From Arcicella sp034931005 (GTDB taxonomy: Bacteria > Bacteroidota > Bacteroidia > Cytophagales > Spirosomataceae), in assembly GCF_034931005.1 (NCBI RefSeq), contig NZ_JAYGIN010000005.1, positions 1 through 64,000 on the forward strand: a DNA stretch of 64,000 nucleotides, in the 5' to 3' direction. The notes under the pieces were generated by a model. The model worked only from the letters and a program-made list of their open reading frames with translations, was not told where the DNA came from and made no database searches. Every line of letters begins with the position of its first letter. The first letter of the stretch is position 1. Below, in pieces: positions 25,022 to 33,961 of the stretch. The position numbers and the translations under genes were made by a program.

Positions 25022-25948
25022 TTACTGCGGAGTTAATCTGGATAGAATATATTGATTATTAGTTCTAACAAGAGTCAAATTAGCATTTTGATCAAATACC
25101 TTCGTAAAGTAACCATCTGCAATTTCTTTATTAATTATCAAATCTCCAGATAATATTGATTCTATATTTATATCTATTTTGATTAAGGTTACAATTATAT
25201 TTAGACCTTGTGGCAATGCTATTTCTCCTCTAAGTTCAATAGTATTTTCTAAATTTCCATATACGTCATTTGGAATAGTTAAAATTGTTTTACCAATAAT
25301 TGCATTTTCATTTTTAAAAGTTCTGTTATGCATAAGAATGAGAATTGTCAATAAAATTAAGTCAGAGTATTTATAAATATTAATCCGATCAATTTTAAAT
25401 TCATTACTTTCCAAAACTTGAATAAAACTATCCATAATCTCACTACCATTGAACAACTCTTGGATTTTTATAAATCCGAATGCTTGTCGAAAAATTGGCA
25501 TTATTTTTTTTATCTCAGAAACTTGAACTTCATATTTGCCATTTTTTTTTATTATACAACGTTTAATTAGACTATTGGCGTGTATTTTGTCTAAATTGAT
25601 TTCAGATTTTAATTTAGTAGAATCACAAATTGCAATCTGATTTATTATAAAATCATATTCCCATTTTTCTAAAGGTTTACTTATGTCTAATTGTGCCTTA
25701 TTATGTTGATATTTCATATACGCACACATCCTACAATATACATTATACAAAGAATCAAATGTTTTTCCACTATCTCTATTAGGATGTGCAATAAAATGTG
25801 CTATTTCTCTAAAAATACTGTCTTTAGGCGAGTGTTCTCTTAGTCTTATTAAAACTAACTCTATATCATCTTCCTCAATTTTACCATTTTGAATTTTATC
25901 GATTATTTTGTGTAATTTAATTCTTATACCATCGTGTAAATTTTCCAT
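25022..25948 (-). CDS. Hypothetical protein, unrecognised, 308 residues
   Basis: I do not recognise this protein. It has no signal peptide or membrane segment. The N-terminal half is charged and helical (IDKIQNGKIEEDDIELVLIRLREHSP, with a Cys-containing YCRMCAYMKYQHN stretch near 69-81), and the last third looks beta-rich (TILTIPNDVYGNLE onwards). Base composition is even poorer in G and C than the neighbours, and the gene sits directly beside the repeat blocks, which fits accessory DNA gained by transfer. It is preceded by dnaK on the same strand but separated by a strong terminator hairpin. Confidence 0.6.
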   Translation of the reverse strand: MENLHDGIRIKLHKIIDKIQNGKIEEDDIELVLIRLREHSPKDSIFREIAHFIAHPNRDSGKTFDSLYNVYCRMCAYMKYQHNKAQLDISKPLEKWEYDFIINQIAICDSTKLKSEINLDKIHANSLIKRCIIKKNGKYEVQVSEIKKIMPIFRQAFGFIKIQELFNGSEIMDSFIQVLESNEFKIDRINIYKYSDLILLTILILMHNRTFKNENAIIGKTILTIPNDVYGNLENTIELRGEIALPQGLNIIVTLIKIDINIESILSGDLIINKEIADGYFTKVFDQNANLTLVRTNNQYILSRLTPQ

Positions 25949-25970
25949 ATTTATATTATTTTAAGTGTAT

Positions 25971-26022
25971 TTCATAGTAAAAACGCCCTCAGAAACAAAT
26001 CCAAGGGCGTTTTTACTATGAA
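25971..26022 (-). terminator. Strong terminator downstream of dnaK
   Basis: TTCATAGTAAAAACGCCCT and its perfect complement (25971-25989, 26004-26022) form a 19-bp stem around a 14-nt loop, ten bases after the dnaK stop. A/T-rich arms give a U run in either direction. Confidence 0.88.
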
Positions 26023-26031
26023 CTCAAAATC

Positions 26032-27933
26032 TTACTTCACCTCCTCAAAAGGCACATCTTCCGCTTGTGAAGAAGAACCTGAATCGGTAGTTTGTCCAGC
26101 GTCACCAGTTGGTTGAGCTTCTTGTCCACCTTGTGCGTACATCTCTTGTGATGCTGCCGCCCAAGCGTTGTTCAAGGCTTCTAAAGCTGAGTCGATTGCC
26201 GCTACATCACGTGAACCGTGTGCTGAACGTAAACCTTCTAAAGCTCCTTCGATAGCTGTTTTATTTCCTTCTGAAAGTTTATCACCAAATTCTTTCAATT
26301 GTTTTTCCGTTTGGAAAATCAATGAATCAGCTTGGTTGATTTTTTCAATTTTTTCTTTTTCTGCTTTATCTGCTGTCTCGTTAGCTTTCGCTTCCTGACG
26401 CATTCTTTCGATTTCTTCGTCAGTCAAACCGCTTGATGCTTCGATACGGATGTTACTTTCTTTTCCTGTTCCTTTGTCTTTTGCCGAAACGTGTAAAATA
26501 CCGTTTGCGTCAATATCAAAAGTAACTTCTACTTGTGGTACGCCACGTGGTGCTGGTGGAATTCCGTCTAAGTGGAAACGTCCTAATGAACGGTTGTTGG
26601 CTGCCATTGGGCGTTCACCTTGCAATACGTTCAATTCTACTGATGGTTGGTTGTCAGAAGCAGTTGAGAATGTTTCAGATTTTTTCGTAGGAATAGTTGT
26701 ATTCGCTTCGATTAATTTCGTGAAAACACCACCCATTGTTTCAATACCTAATGACAAAGGAATAACGTCTAATAATAATACGTCTTTCACTTCACCCGTC
26801 AATACACCACCTTGTACGGCTGCACCAATTGCTACGGCTTCGTCAGGGTTTACACCTTTAGATGCTTTTTTACCCCAGAATTTTTCAACTTCTTCCACTA
26901 CTTTAGGAATACGAGTTGAACCACCTACCAAGATAATTTCGTCGATGTCTGAGTTTGAATAACCAGAGTTTTTCATCGCACGACGGCAAGGTTCCATCAT
27001 ACGTAAAAACAATGAATCAGCTAATTGCTCAAATTTAGCACGAGATAAAGTACGTACTAAGTGCTTAGGCATACCGTCCACAGGGAAGATATATGGCAAG
27101 TTGATTTCAGTAGAAGCACTTGAAGATAATTCTACTTTTGCTTTTTCTGCTGCTTCTTTCAAACGTTGAAGAGCCATGGCATCTTTACGTAAATCAACAC
27201 CTTCGTCGTTTTTAAATTCTGCTGCTAACCATTCAATGATAACTTGGTCGAAGTCGTCACCACCTAAGTGAGTATCACCGTCAGTAGATTTTACTTCAAA
27301 TACGCCATCACCTAATTCTAATACTGAAATATCGAAAGTACCACCACCTAAGTCGAATACTGCGATTTTCATATCTTTACCACCTTTGTCCAAACCGTAA
27401 GCTAATGCTGCGGCAGTTGGTTCGTTGATGATACGTTTTACTTCTAAACCTGCAATTTGTCCTGCTTCTTTCGTAGCCTGACGTTCTGCATCATTGAAGT
27501 AGGCAGGAACAGTAATAACCGCTTCTGTAACAGTTTGTCCTAAATAGTCTTCAGCCGTTTGCTTCATTTTCGTAAGAATCTGAGCCGAGATTTCTTGAGG
27601 AGTATAAAGACGGTCGCCAATGCGAACACGTGGAGTATCGTTTGAACCTTGCTCAATAGTGTAAGCAATCGTTTTTAATTCGCTTCCTACTTCTGAGTAA
27701 CGCTTACCCATGAAACGCTTTATAGAAGAGATAGTGTTTTTAGGATTAGTGATTGCCTGACGTTTGGCTGCATCTCCGACTTTACGTTCACCGTTTCCAT
27801 TATCTAAGAATGCAACGATTGAAGGTGTAGTACGACGACCTTCTGAGTTAGCGATTACGACTGGCTCATTACCTTCCATTACGGCTACGCAAGAGTTGGT
27901 TGTTCCTAAGTCAATACCGATAATTTTTCCCAT
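26032..27933 (-). CDS. dnaK: Molecular chaperone DnaK (Hsp70)
   Basis: DnaK binds exposed hydrophobic segments of unfolded proteins in an ATP-driven cycle with DnaJ and GrpE. ATG at 27933 gives the usual N-terminus MGKIIGIDLGTTNSCVAVMEG; the 40 extra upstream codons are not part of the family. The length of 633 residues is normal. Signatures include ATPase loops IDLGTTNSC and FDLGGGTFD, VGGSTRIPKV, the DVTPLSLGIE-type linker region (here DVIPLSLGIE), the substrate-binding beta domain and an acidic Gly/Gln-rich tail ending EDVPFEEVK. dnaJ and grpE are not adjacent. Upstream sequence suggests sigma-54-like control (see the site at 27989). Confidence 0.97.
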   Translation of the reverse strand: MGKIIGIDLGTTNSCVAVMEGNEPVVIANSEGRRTTPSIVAFLDNGNGERKVGDAAKRQAITNPKNTISSIKRFMGKRYSEVGSELKTIAYTIEQGSNDTPRVRIGDRLYTPQEISAQILTKMKQTAEDYLGQTVTEAVITVPAYFNDAERQATKEAGQIAGLEVKRIINEPTAAALAYGLDKGGKDMKIAVFDLGGGTFDISVLELGDGVFEVKSTDGDTHLGGDDFDQVIIEWLAAEFKNDEGVDLRKDAMALQRLKEAAEKAKVELSSSASTEINLPYIFPVDGMPKHLVRTLSRAKFEQLADSLFLRMMEPCRRAMKNSGYSNSDIDEIILVGGSTRIPKVVEEVEKFWGKKASKGVNPDEAVAIGAAVQGGVLTGEVKDVLLLDVIPLSLGIETMGGVFTKLIEANTTIPTKKSETFSTASDNQPSVELNVLQGERPMAANNRSLGRFHLDGIPPAPRGVPQVEVTFDIDANGILHVSAKDKGTGKESNIRIEASSGLTDEEIERMRQEAKANETADKAEKEKIEKINQADSLIFQTEKQLKEFGDKLSEGNKTAIEGALEGLRSAHGSRDVAAIDSALEALNNAWAAASQEMYAQGGQEAQPTGDAGQTTDSGSSSQAEDVPFEEVK

Positions 27934-27988
27934 TTTATTTATTAATTTATTATTTGAATAAGTTTTAATGCTAATTTTCCTTAATTTC

Positions 27989-28030
27989 AACAATCTTAAT
28001 GCCAGTAGATTTTTTTCTGACAGATTGTCA
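27989..28030 (-). promoter_or_regulatory. Candidate sigma-54-type promoter and TGACA-N3-TGTCA palindrome upstream of dnaK
   Basis: On the minus strand TGGCATTAAGATTGTT (27989-28004) places GG and GT exactly 12 nt apart, close to the -24/-12 consensus TGGCAC-N5-TTGC. Upstream lies the palindrome TGACAGATTGTCA (28018-28030); CTGACA and TGTCAG also frame 28079-28103. This could be a binding site for a stress regulator. The match is suggestive only; the -12 element is GT, not GC. Confidence 0.4.
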
Positions 28031-28116
28031 TAAAATGGCAAAATCGGTGTCATGCTTGCAGAAAAAATGATTTTATGACTGACAAAATATTGTATAATGT
28101 CAGTGTTATAGAGAAT

Positions 28117-28221
28117 GACATAACTTATTGGAATAAGAACTTCCCGAAATAACTCCGTCAGGGGTTAAACTTTCGGGAAGTTGAGCCGAATTACTAAATT
28201 TTACTTCTAATAAGTTATGTC
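28117..28221. repeat. Composite hairpin element with GACATAACTTATT arms
   Basis: Perfect 13-bp arms (28117-28129 and 28209-28221) enclose a second stem, ACTTCCCGAAA facing TTTCGGGAAGT. The inner CTTCCCGAAAG motif is the same as in the elements at 24666 and 31853. It lies between divergent dnaK and the hydroxyacid dehydrogenase and carries no ORF. Confidence 0.75.
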
Positions 28222-28385
28222 TCAGTCTATAATTGTCTGAATACTCAAATCCTAAAAATCATAGTTCAAACAATTATAATTCAACAGAATATAATTAACC
28301 AATCTATAAAAATCTGCGGTGCTTGCATCTGCGGAATCTGCGTTCTAAATCATTGTCCAAAATCCCCAAATCAGTAAAATATTTT

Positions 28386-29303
28386 ATGAAAATTTACATT
28401 CACACAAAATTTCAAGAATCTATTTATCAACAATTCAGAGACGGACTCAAACCCAAATATGAAGTAATATTTGGTGATGGAGAAGTTACGGAAACATTAA
28501 ATGAACAATTTTTAACTTGTGATATTTGCTACGGAAATGTGCCTTTAGATTGGTTAAATGCCAGTTCTCAATTGAAATGGCTACAACTAAACTCAACAGG
28601 ACTTGACCCATACCAACAATTAACCGAATACCAATTTCAACTTACCAATTTAAAAGGCTTTTTCGGACAATCAGTGGCTGAAACTACGGTGGCAGGAATT
28701 TTAGCGGTTTATCGTAGAATTGATGAATTGACCAGACTCCAAACTAAAAATGAATGGGTAGGCACGCCAATCCGTGAAACGCTTCATTTATTGCACAAAG
28801 CTAAAGTTGTGATTTTAGGAAGTGGAGCAATTGGTCTGAAAACGCAACAATTATTAAGCGGATTTGAGTGTGAAACCACCGTTTTAAACTCAAAAACGAT
28901 TAGCCAATTAGCTGATTATCTTCCTACTACGGATATTTTGATTGCCACACTTCCAGAAACGAAAGAAACCATTGGCTTGATAAATAAAACGTACTTAGAT
29001 ATGCTAAAACCATCGGCATTGTTCGTTAATGTAGGAAGAGGTTCAGCAGTTGATGAAAATACTTTGATTGAAATTCTGAAAGAGGAGAAAATATTAGGAG
29101 CAGTTTTGGACGTTACCGAATTAGAACCTTTGCCTACAGAAAGCCCACTTTGGAATATGCCAAATGTATTATTAACACAACATTCGTCGGGCGGTTGGGC
29201 AGAAGAAAGTGCTGATAAAGTGGTTTTCTTCTTGAATAATTTAGCACGTTTTGAAAAAGGAGAGGAGTTAGTAAATAATGTTGATTTAGTGAAAGGTTAT
29301 TAG
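28386..29303 (+). CDS. D-2-hydroxyacid dehydrogenase family protein
   Basis: ATG at 28386 gives 305 residues starting MKIYIHTKFQ. The NAD-binding domain shows VVILGSGAIGLKTQQLL (GxGxxG, about 138-154), then ILIATLPETKETIGLI, ALFVNVGRGSAVDE (catalytic Arg region), and LDVTELEPLPTESPLW with the catalytic His in LLTQHSSGGWAEE. These are the marks of the D-isomer-specific 2-hydroxyacid dehydrogenases, which reduce a 2-keto acid (for example glyoxylate or pyruvate) with NAD(P)H. Exact substrate cannot be read. The 21 upstream in-frame codons have no similarity to the family. Confidence 0.88.
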   Translation: MKIYIHTKFQESIYQQFRDGLKPKYEVIFGDGEVTETLNEQFLTCDICYGNVPLDWLNASSQLKWLQLNSTGLDPYQQLTEYQFQLTNLKGFFGQSVAETTVAGILAVYRRIDELTRLQTKNEWVGTPIRETLHLLHKAKVVILGSGAIGLKTQQLLSGFECETTVLNSKTISQLADYLPTTDILIATLPETKETIGLINKTYLDMLKPSALFVNVGRGSAVDENTLIEILKEEKILGAVLDVTELEPLPTESPLWNMPNVLLTQHSSGGWAEESADKVVFFLNNLARFEKGEELVNNVDLVKGY

Positions 29304-29366
29304 GTGGTTATTGGTGATTAGAAGACTGGTAAATGGTTTATCCTCGATTTACGATTGAAAATTATA

Positions 29367-29526
29367 TGGAATTATCTACTATTTGTCGCAAGACAAAATT
29401 AGACCACGGATAGAACAGATAAAACAGATTTACACTGATTTTTCTTTAAATTTATCCGTGTAAATCCGTTGAATCAGTACAATCTGTGGGCTAATTTTAT
29501 TCTGCGACAAATTGTAGATAGTTCCG
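29367..29526. mobile_element. MITE-like palindrome, family 1 subtype A, copy 2
   Basis: This 160-bp element is the inverted twin of 6538-6697; comparing it with the reverse complement I find differences at only about two positions. It is flanked by a perfect 8-bp duplication AAATTATA (29359-29366 and 29527-29534). Near-identity and intact duplications point to recent movement. Confidence 0.93.
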
Positions 29527-29556
29527 AAATTATAAGCTCATCCAGTACTCTTGCTA

Positions 29557-29601
29557 AACGTCGGCGAGCTTTAGCCCATATCGGAGCTGTTCGCCGACGT
29601 T
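29557..29601. repeat. Inverted repeat upstream of the T9SS protein gene
   Basis: AACGTCGGCGA and TCGCCGACGTT pair around a 23-nt loop containing a smaller AGCT-based stem. It ends 36 nt before the ATG at 29638 and is GC-rich compared with the flanks. Confidence 0.6.
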
Positions 29602-29637
29602 CTTGTTCATAACTTATTTGAGAAAATTTGAAAAATC

Positions 29638-31710
29638 ATGCTGAACTCTAAAGTATTTAAAACGTTATTGATTGTCATTTTTTTACTGGTTAATCACCAA
29701 ATTATTTCTCAAGATAACCAACGTTATTTGGCGTTAGTTTTGGTGAATATTGATGAAAAAGATGATAATTTAGGCGTAAAAGAAATTGAAAAAGCTCATC
29801 AATTAGGTTTTAATGCGGTAAATATTGCGGTGCTTTGGGATTATGTAAAAGTGTATCGTGCCAATTCTCCCAATCCTTGGATTCAAGTGGATAATCAGAT
29901 GAAAAAAGCGTCTGAGTTGGGGATGAAAATCGGTCTAAGAATTTGGATTGATGGCTGGTGTGGAGATGACCCGAAAAATCAGTGGTGTTCAAATTTTGAT
30001 GCAAATGATGTGATGACTGATGGACAAGGACGCTACGATTTGGCACAGTCGGGGCCAGGCAAAAGAAGTATGACCTCTTTTGCGGCAACTTCTACCTTGA
30101 ACAGAATGAAAAGTTTTACTACGGAGACTATCGAACGCTATAAAAAATACCAAGAAAATGGCGATATTTTATATGTTAGTTTAGCAACAACAGGAGAACA
30201 AGAATTAGGCTATCCCTTTGGAAATTCGCATGAAGGGGGACTTTTTGATTATTCGTCACCGATGAAAGAAGCATACAAAGTTTGGCTTAGACGACGTTAC
30301 TGTAATGATATCAATATCCTAAAAAAAGCATGGGGGAAGGATTATAATAATGTCAAGAGTTTTAATGAAATCAGCCCAAAATATAACTTTTATTTTCAAT
30401 ACTCTTTTGAAGGGCAAGATGGAAAAGATTGGTATAACTTCCGTCATTTTATGTTAAAACGGTTTAGTACCGAATTCATTCAAACCGTGAAAGCAGTAAA
30501 AGTAAACCGACCATTCAAAATTGTGAATGATTATGGTTCTGTGTTTGATGATTTGTCGGTTCGACGTGGAACAATGGCTTTTAAAGATTTAGGAGAAGGA
30601 ACGGACGGAACCAAAATTAATAACGGACTTTCATACAATCACCGATTTGCGATGGATTTACTGCGTAGTAATTTGCCCAATAAATGGATAATGAATGAAG
30701 CAGAATTAAAAGACCTAATTCCTTCACAAACCGAAACTGCCGTTTACGAATCTTCTTCATTTCAGCAAATTGACCAAAGTTTTACTCATGGTGCCAAATT
30801 AGTAGCTGTTTTCCCGAATGTAAAGGGAAAAAACTTGATGGAAATTTTAGAAAATTCACCCAAATATGTTGAAGTAATTAAAAATAAATGGCTTAAAAAT
30901 AAAGCTTCACTTCAAATTATTCCTAAAGCAAAATTAACCTTTAAATTATCAGATTTTTTGTTTGAAGGAGGATGTATTACGGGTTCAGGAGGATGTAGTG
31001 TTATGCCCGTTTGGCAAGGTTTAACGGCAGAAAACGGAGGACAACCCATTGAGGTAATCCTTGACGAAGACTTTATCAAAGAAATTCCTTCTGTTTGTGA
31101 AAATAGTGGTATTAATGCTGAGTATGAGGGGCAATTGCAAAAGGCTGACTGTCAGGGTGGATATGGTTGGATTGTCAACAAAAGTGATATTTCAAAAGCT
31201 GTAAAGTATGAAATTTTGTTGGATGGAAAAGTGATAAAAACGAGTTTTGCCGACAGTTTAAATCCTGATTCGCAACGATATTCAGGTAATTCAAATCATG
31301 GCTTTTCGTTCAAATTTTCTCAAATTTCAGAAGGAAATCATCATGTCAAAATTAAAATTCCAGAAAGTAGTTATTTGATTGGTAATGCTAAATTAAATTT
31401 TACTTGTTCAAATTCTGGAAAGCAAACTGAAGTTATCCCAATTACATTTTGTACTGAATGTGAAGAATTAAATGTCTATCCAAACCCGACCAATCAATTA
31501 ATTTCATTAGGATTTAACTTGCTGGATTTTAAACCAGTTTTGATTGAGATTTTTGACAATTTAGGCAGAATGGTTTATTATTCAGACACTTATGGTGTAG
31601 CAGGTGATAATGATTTAGAAATCGATGTTCAAAAATTTGTCGCAGGAACCTATTTTATCAACGTAAAAATTGACCAGAAATATTATCAACGTAAATTTTT
31701 GAAGTTTTAA
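29638..31710 (+). CDS. T9SS-sorted, glycosidase-like TIM-barrel protein
   Basis: The 690-residue protein has a signal peptide (about 1-25) and a C-terminal type IX secretion sorting domain (about 612-690: LNVYPNPTNQ, IFDNLGRMVYY, GTYFINVKIDQKYYQRKFLKF). The N-terminal half resembles beta-galactosidase-like (GH42/GH-A clan) barrels: GFNAVNIAVLWDYVKVY, LGMKIGLRIWIDGWCGDD, with acid candidates Glu in TTGEQELGYP (about 187) and IMNEAEL (about 354). A Cys-rich beta domain follows. It is likely exported to the cell surface or medium. Carbohydrate substrate is unknown, and catalysis is not proven since the family match is distant. Confidence 0.75.
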   Translation: MLNSKVFKTLLIVIFLLVNHQIISQDNQRYLALVLVNIDEKDDNLGVKEIEKAHQLGFNAVNIAVLWDYVKVYRANSPNPWIQVDNQMKKASELGMKIGLRIWIDGWCGDDPKNQWCSNFDANDVMTDGQGRYDLAQSGPGKRSMTSFAATSTLNRMKSFTTETIERYKKYQENGDILYVSLATTGEQELGYPFGNSHEGGLFDYSSPMKEAYKVWLRRRYCNDINILKKAWGKDYNNVKSFNEISPKYNFYFQYSFEGQDGKDWYNFRHFMLKRFSTEFIQTVKAVKVNRPFKIVNDYGSVFDDLSVRRGTMAFKDLGEGTDGTKINNGLSYNHRFAMDLLRSNLPNKWIMNEAELKDLIPSQTETAVYESSSFQQIDQSFTHGAKLVAVFPNVKGKNLMEILENSPKYVEVIKNKWLKNKASLQIIPKAKLTFKLSDFLFEGGCITGSGGCSVMPVWQGLTAENGGQPIEVILDEDFIKEIPSVCENSGINAEYEGQLQKADCQGGYGWIVNKSDISKAVKYEILLDGKVIKTSFADSLNPDSQRYSGNSNHGFSFKFSQISEGNHHVKIKIPESSYLIGNAKLNFTCSNSGKQTEVIPITFCTECEELNVYPNPTNQLISLGFNLLDFKPVLIEIFDNLGRMVYYSDTYGVAGDNDLEIDVQKFVAGTYFINVKIDQKYYQRKFLKF

Positions 31711-31830
31711 GGTTTGCCCCAAGTGTAATTTATGGAAGCCGTCCTTCAAAAAACTACGGTTTGTTCGCATTTTTTGGAGCTTTCAAAGCCGAACCTACGG
31801 TTTTTGAAAATTTGCTTTTATAGCCAGAAT

Positions 31831-32083
31831 ACACTGTTTAATAAGTTATGTCAACTTCCCGAAAGTTGAAGTAACTTATCGGAAGTATAAACTATTTGTT
31901 GCAGACAAGATTAGACCACAGATTTAACAGATTCGACGGATTTACATTGGGACGTACAATCAGATTATTCTTGATTTTATCAGACTGTGCATCCCAGTGA
32001 AAATCTGTTAAATCTGTATTATCCGTGGTCTAATTTTATGTTGCGACAAACCCTTTATAGTTCCGTAACTTATTAAACAGTGT
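31831..32083. repeat. Hairpin element with perfect 18-bp arms, split by a MITE insertion
   Basis: ACACTGTTTAATAAGTTA (31831-31848) and its complement (32066-32083) would be only a few dozen bases apart if the inserted element at 31880-32065 were removed. The inner stem AACTTCCCGAAAGTT then sits at the tip. The same arm sequence is found near 295-312 and, decayed, near 19714. Confidence 0.85.
31880..32065. mobile_element. MITE-like palindrome, family 1 subtype B, copy 2, nested
   Basis: The 186-bp element (CGGAAGTATAAAC ... TATAGTTCCG) is in the same orientation as 18899-19084 and differs by roughly ten substitutions. Perfect 8-bp duplications TAACTTAT flank it (31872-31879 and 32066-32073). 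The right duplication is part of the arm of the host hairpin, showing it inserted into that older element. Confidence 0.93.
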
Positions 32084-32094
32084 ACCCAGGCTTT

Positions 32095-33207
32095 TTAACT
32101 ATAAATTGCTCCTTCTCTAAAAGTCAATCGACTTCCATCTCTTCCAGAAAAAAACGTTTTTATTTCCGCAATAATCGAAATGGCTATTTCTTCGGGCGTA
32201 GTTGCACCAATATCCAAACCAACAGGTGTTGCGATTCGTGCCAAATCTTCATCAGAAATGGGCGTTCCATCTTCAGTCAATTTCACAAACATTTTATCCG
32301 TTCGTTTTTTAGGCCCTAACATTCCGATGTACTTTATGTTTGTTTTTATGAGATTTTTCATATTTCTAAAATCTGTTTCATAATCATGAGCCATTAAAAG
32401 TGCAACCGTATATGGGTCAATGGTTAAGTTTTGACTTTTTTCTCTGTCAATCACCTCGTCTGCCATATCCAATAAATACTTATGGACTTTCAACGGATTA
32501 CAAATTACAGATACTTTCCAGCCAATCTCTTTTGCCAATTTTACCATTGGATAAATGTCATAGTTACCCCCATAAATTAGTAAATGTGTGGAAGGAATAA
32601 TTACTTCAATGAAAAACTTGATTTCACCTTGTTCCGTTTTATAAATTTGAGAAGTTGATTTTTCACTTGAAAAACAATTTTCAATTTCATGTAGTAAATC
32701 ATTTACAATTTCTGAGTTTGAAAATTTTTGAGAGAAGTTTTCCGCATTATCAAATCGAAAAGTTTGTCCGAGAGAAAATTGCTCAAATTTCCCTTTTAAA
32801 CTTGTTACAGAAAGAACCACATTGGGTGTGCGACTATTGATGCAGCTTTGTAAAGTTAGCACTGCATTATTCTCATTTTTGAAGTCTAAGGGTGTCAGTA
32901 ATACATCAATAATGCCATTGCAACCTAAGCCTACGCCAATTTGGTAGGGGTCGTCGTCAGTTGTGTCATACGTTACGATGGTTGGTTTTCCTTGAGCCAT
33001 TGCCAGTTTTGCTCTTTTCAAAGCATCACCCTCCAAACACCCTCCGCTGATACCCCCAATCCACTCGCCAGAGTCGGTAATTAACATTCTTGCACCTGTT
33101 CTGCGGTATGAAGAACCTTCAACTCTCACCACTGTTGCAAGAGCGGCTTTTTGTCTTGAAAAGTCAATTTTTTGGTATGTTTCAATAATATTTCTAATCT
33201 CTTTCAT
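32095..33207 (-). CDS. XdhC/CoxI-family molybdoenzyme maturation factor
   Basis: XdhC proteins bind molybdenum cofactor, help its sulfuration and insert it into xanthine dehydrogenase-type enzymes. The 370-residue protein has the N-terminal XdhC/CoxI domain (ALATVVRVEGSSYRRTGARM, then GGISGGCLEGDALKRA and IGVGLGCNG with conserved Cys) and a C-terminal Rossmann-like XdhC_C domain (LLIYGGNYDIYPMVKLAKE, YIGMLGPKKRTDKM, PVGLDIGATTPEEIA). Full length for the family. No molybdoenzyme or xdhA/B gene is in the window, so its partner is elsewhere; mogA is 30 kb away. Confidence 0.9.
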   Translation of the reverse strand: MKEIRNIIETYQKIDFSRQKAALATVVRVEGSSYRRTGARMLITDSGEWIGGISGGCLEGDALKRAKLAMAQGKPTIVTYDTTDDDPYQIGVGLGCNGIIDVLLTPLDFKNENNAVLTLQSCINSRTPNVVLSVTSLKGKFEQFSLGQTFRFDNAENFSQKFSNSEIVNDLLHEIENCFSSEKSTSQIYKTEQGEIKFFIEVIIPSTHLLIYGGNYDIYPMVKLAKEIGWKVSVICNPLKVHKYLLDMADEVIDREKSQNLTIDPYTVALLMAHDYETDFRNMKNLIKTNIKYIGMLGPKKRTDKMFVKLTEDGTPISDEDLARIATPVGLDIGATTPEEIAISIIAEIKTFFSGRDGSRLTFREGAIYS

Positions 33208-33961
33208 TACTATTTTTCAAAATTCTAATATGGCTTTAAATTCACAAACCAATTCATTTATCTAAGTACTGGAACAAAATCAAACACGATTTTAAAATCC
33301 CACAGACCATTGCTCATCAAGCCTGAGATAATTGTAATTCGAAATTGTCCTTACTTTGGGTTTGTAAAATATACTTTGTTACAACTTGTGTTGATTTTTT
33401 CGATAAGTTACTACTAAAGGGCTACATTCAAAACGGAATAATTATAATCATTAGTTTTTGTATTAAGTTTTTTGTCTCAAGTTCGATATAATTACGCCTT
33501 AGAATTAGACTGAACGTTCGGATTTTAAATATAAGTTATTGTTTGTTAGGCTATTATGGTTTTGGTGTATTGTTCTGTTATTATTTTAGATAACGAAAGC
33601 GTTAAAGCAGGATAAAAGAAATTATTTGTCGAAATAAAGCCAATAAAAATATTTTTTTCTAAAAAAATATCATTTCCACCATTCAAATAAGTGAAAATTC
33701 AATAAAATAAATCCAATTTTATCTTGAAATAGTTTTTTATTAACAATCTTAAAAATGTATATTTGTGAAATCCTGTTTTTGTAAGAAACTGTGTTAAATT
33801 ATAATTTATCCAATAATTTAGAATAGTGCTTCTGACGAGATAAAGATTGCCTTTTAATCATTTCAACGTTTAGTAATTTATATAGTCGATGCACATTTTT
33901 CTATAAAAATGGTGTTTACAAAGATAATCACTAAACAAAAAACAAACCCTTAATATAACTA
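33208..33961. other. Long intergenic region upstream of the membrane pyrophosphatase gene
   Basis: About 750 bp without a convincing ORF or long repeat. A candidate -7 box lies at 33758-33765. The gap is the longest gene-free, repeat-poor stretch here; a small RNA or long leader cannot be excluded, but I see no specific structure. Confidence 0.45.
33758..33765 (+). promoter_or_regulatory. Candidate -7 box of the pyrophosphatase gene
   Basis: TATATTTG fits TAnnTTTG and shares the context TGTATATTTGTG with the desaturase promoter at 6945. It would give a leader near 190 nt. No strong -33 TTTG precedes it. Confidence 0.4.
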
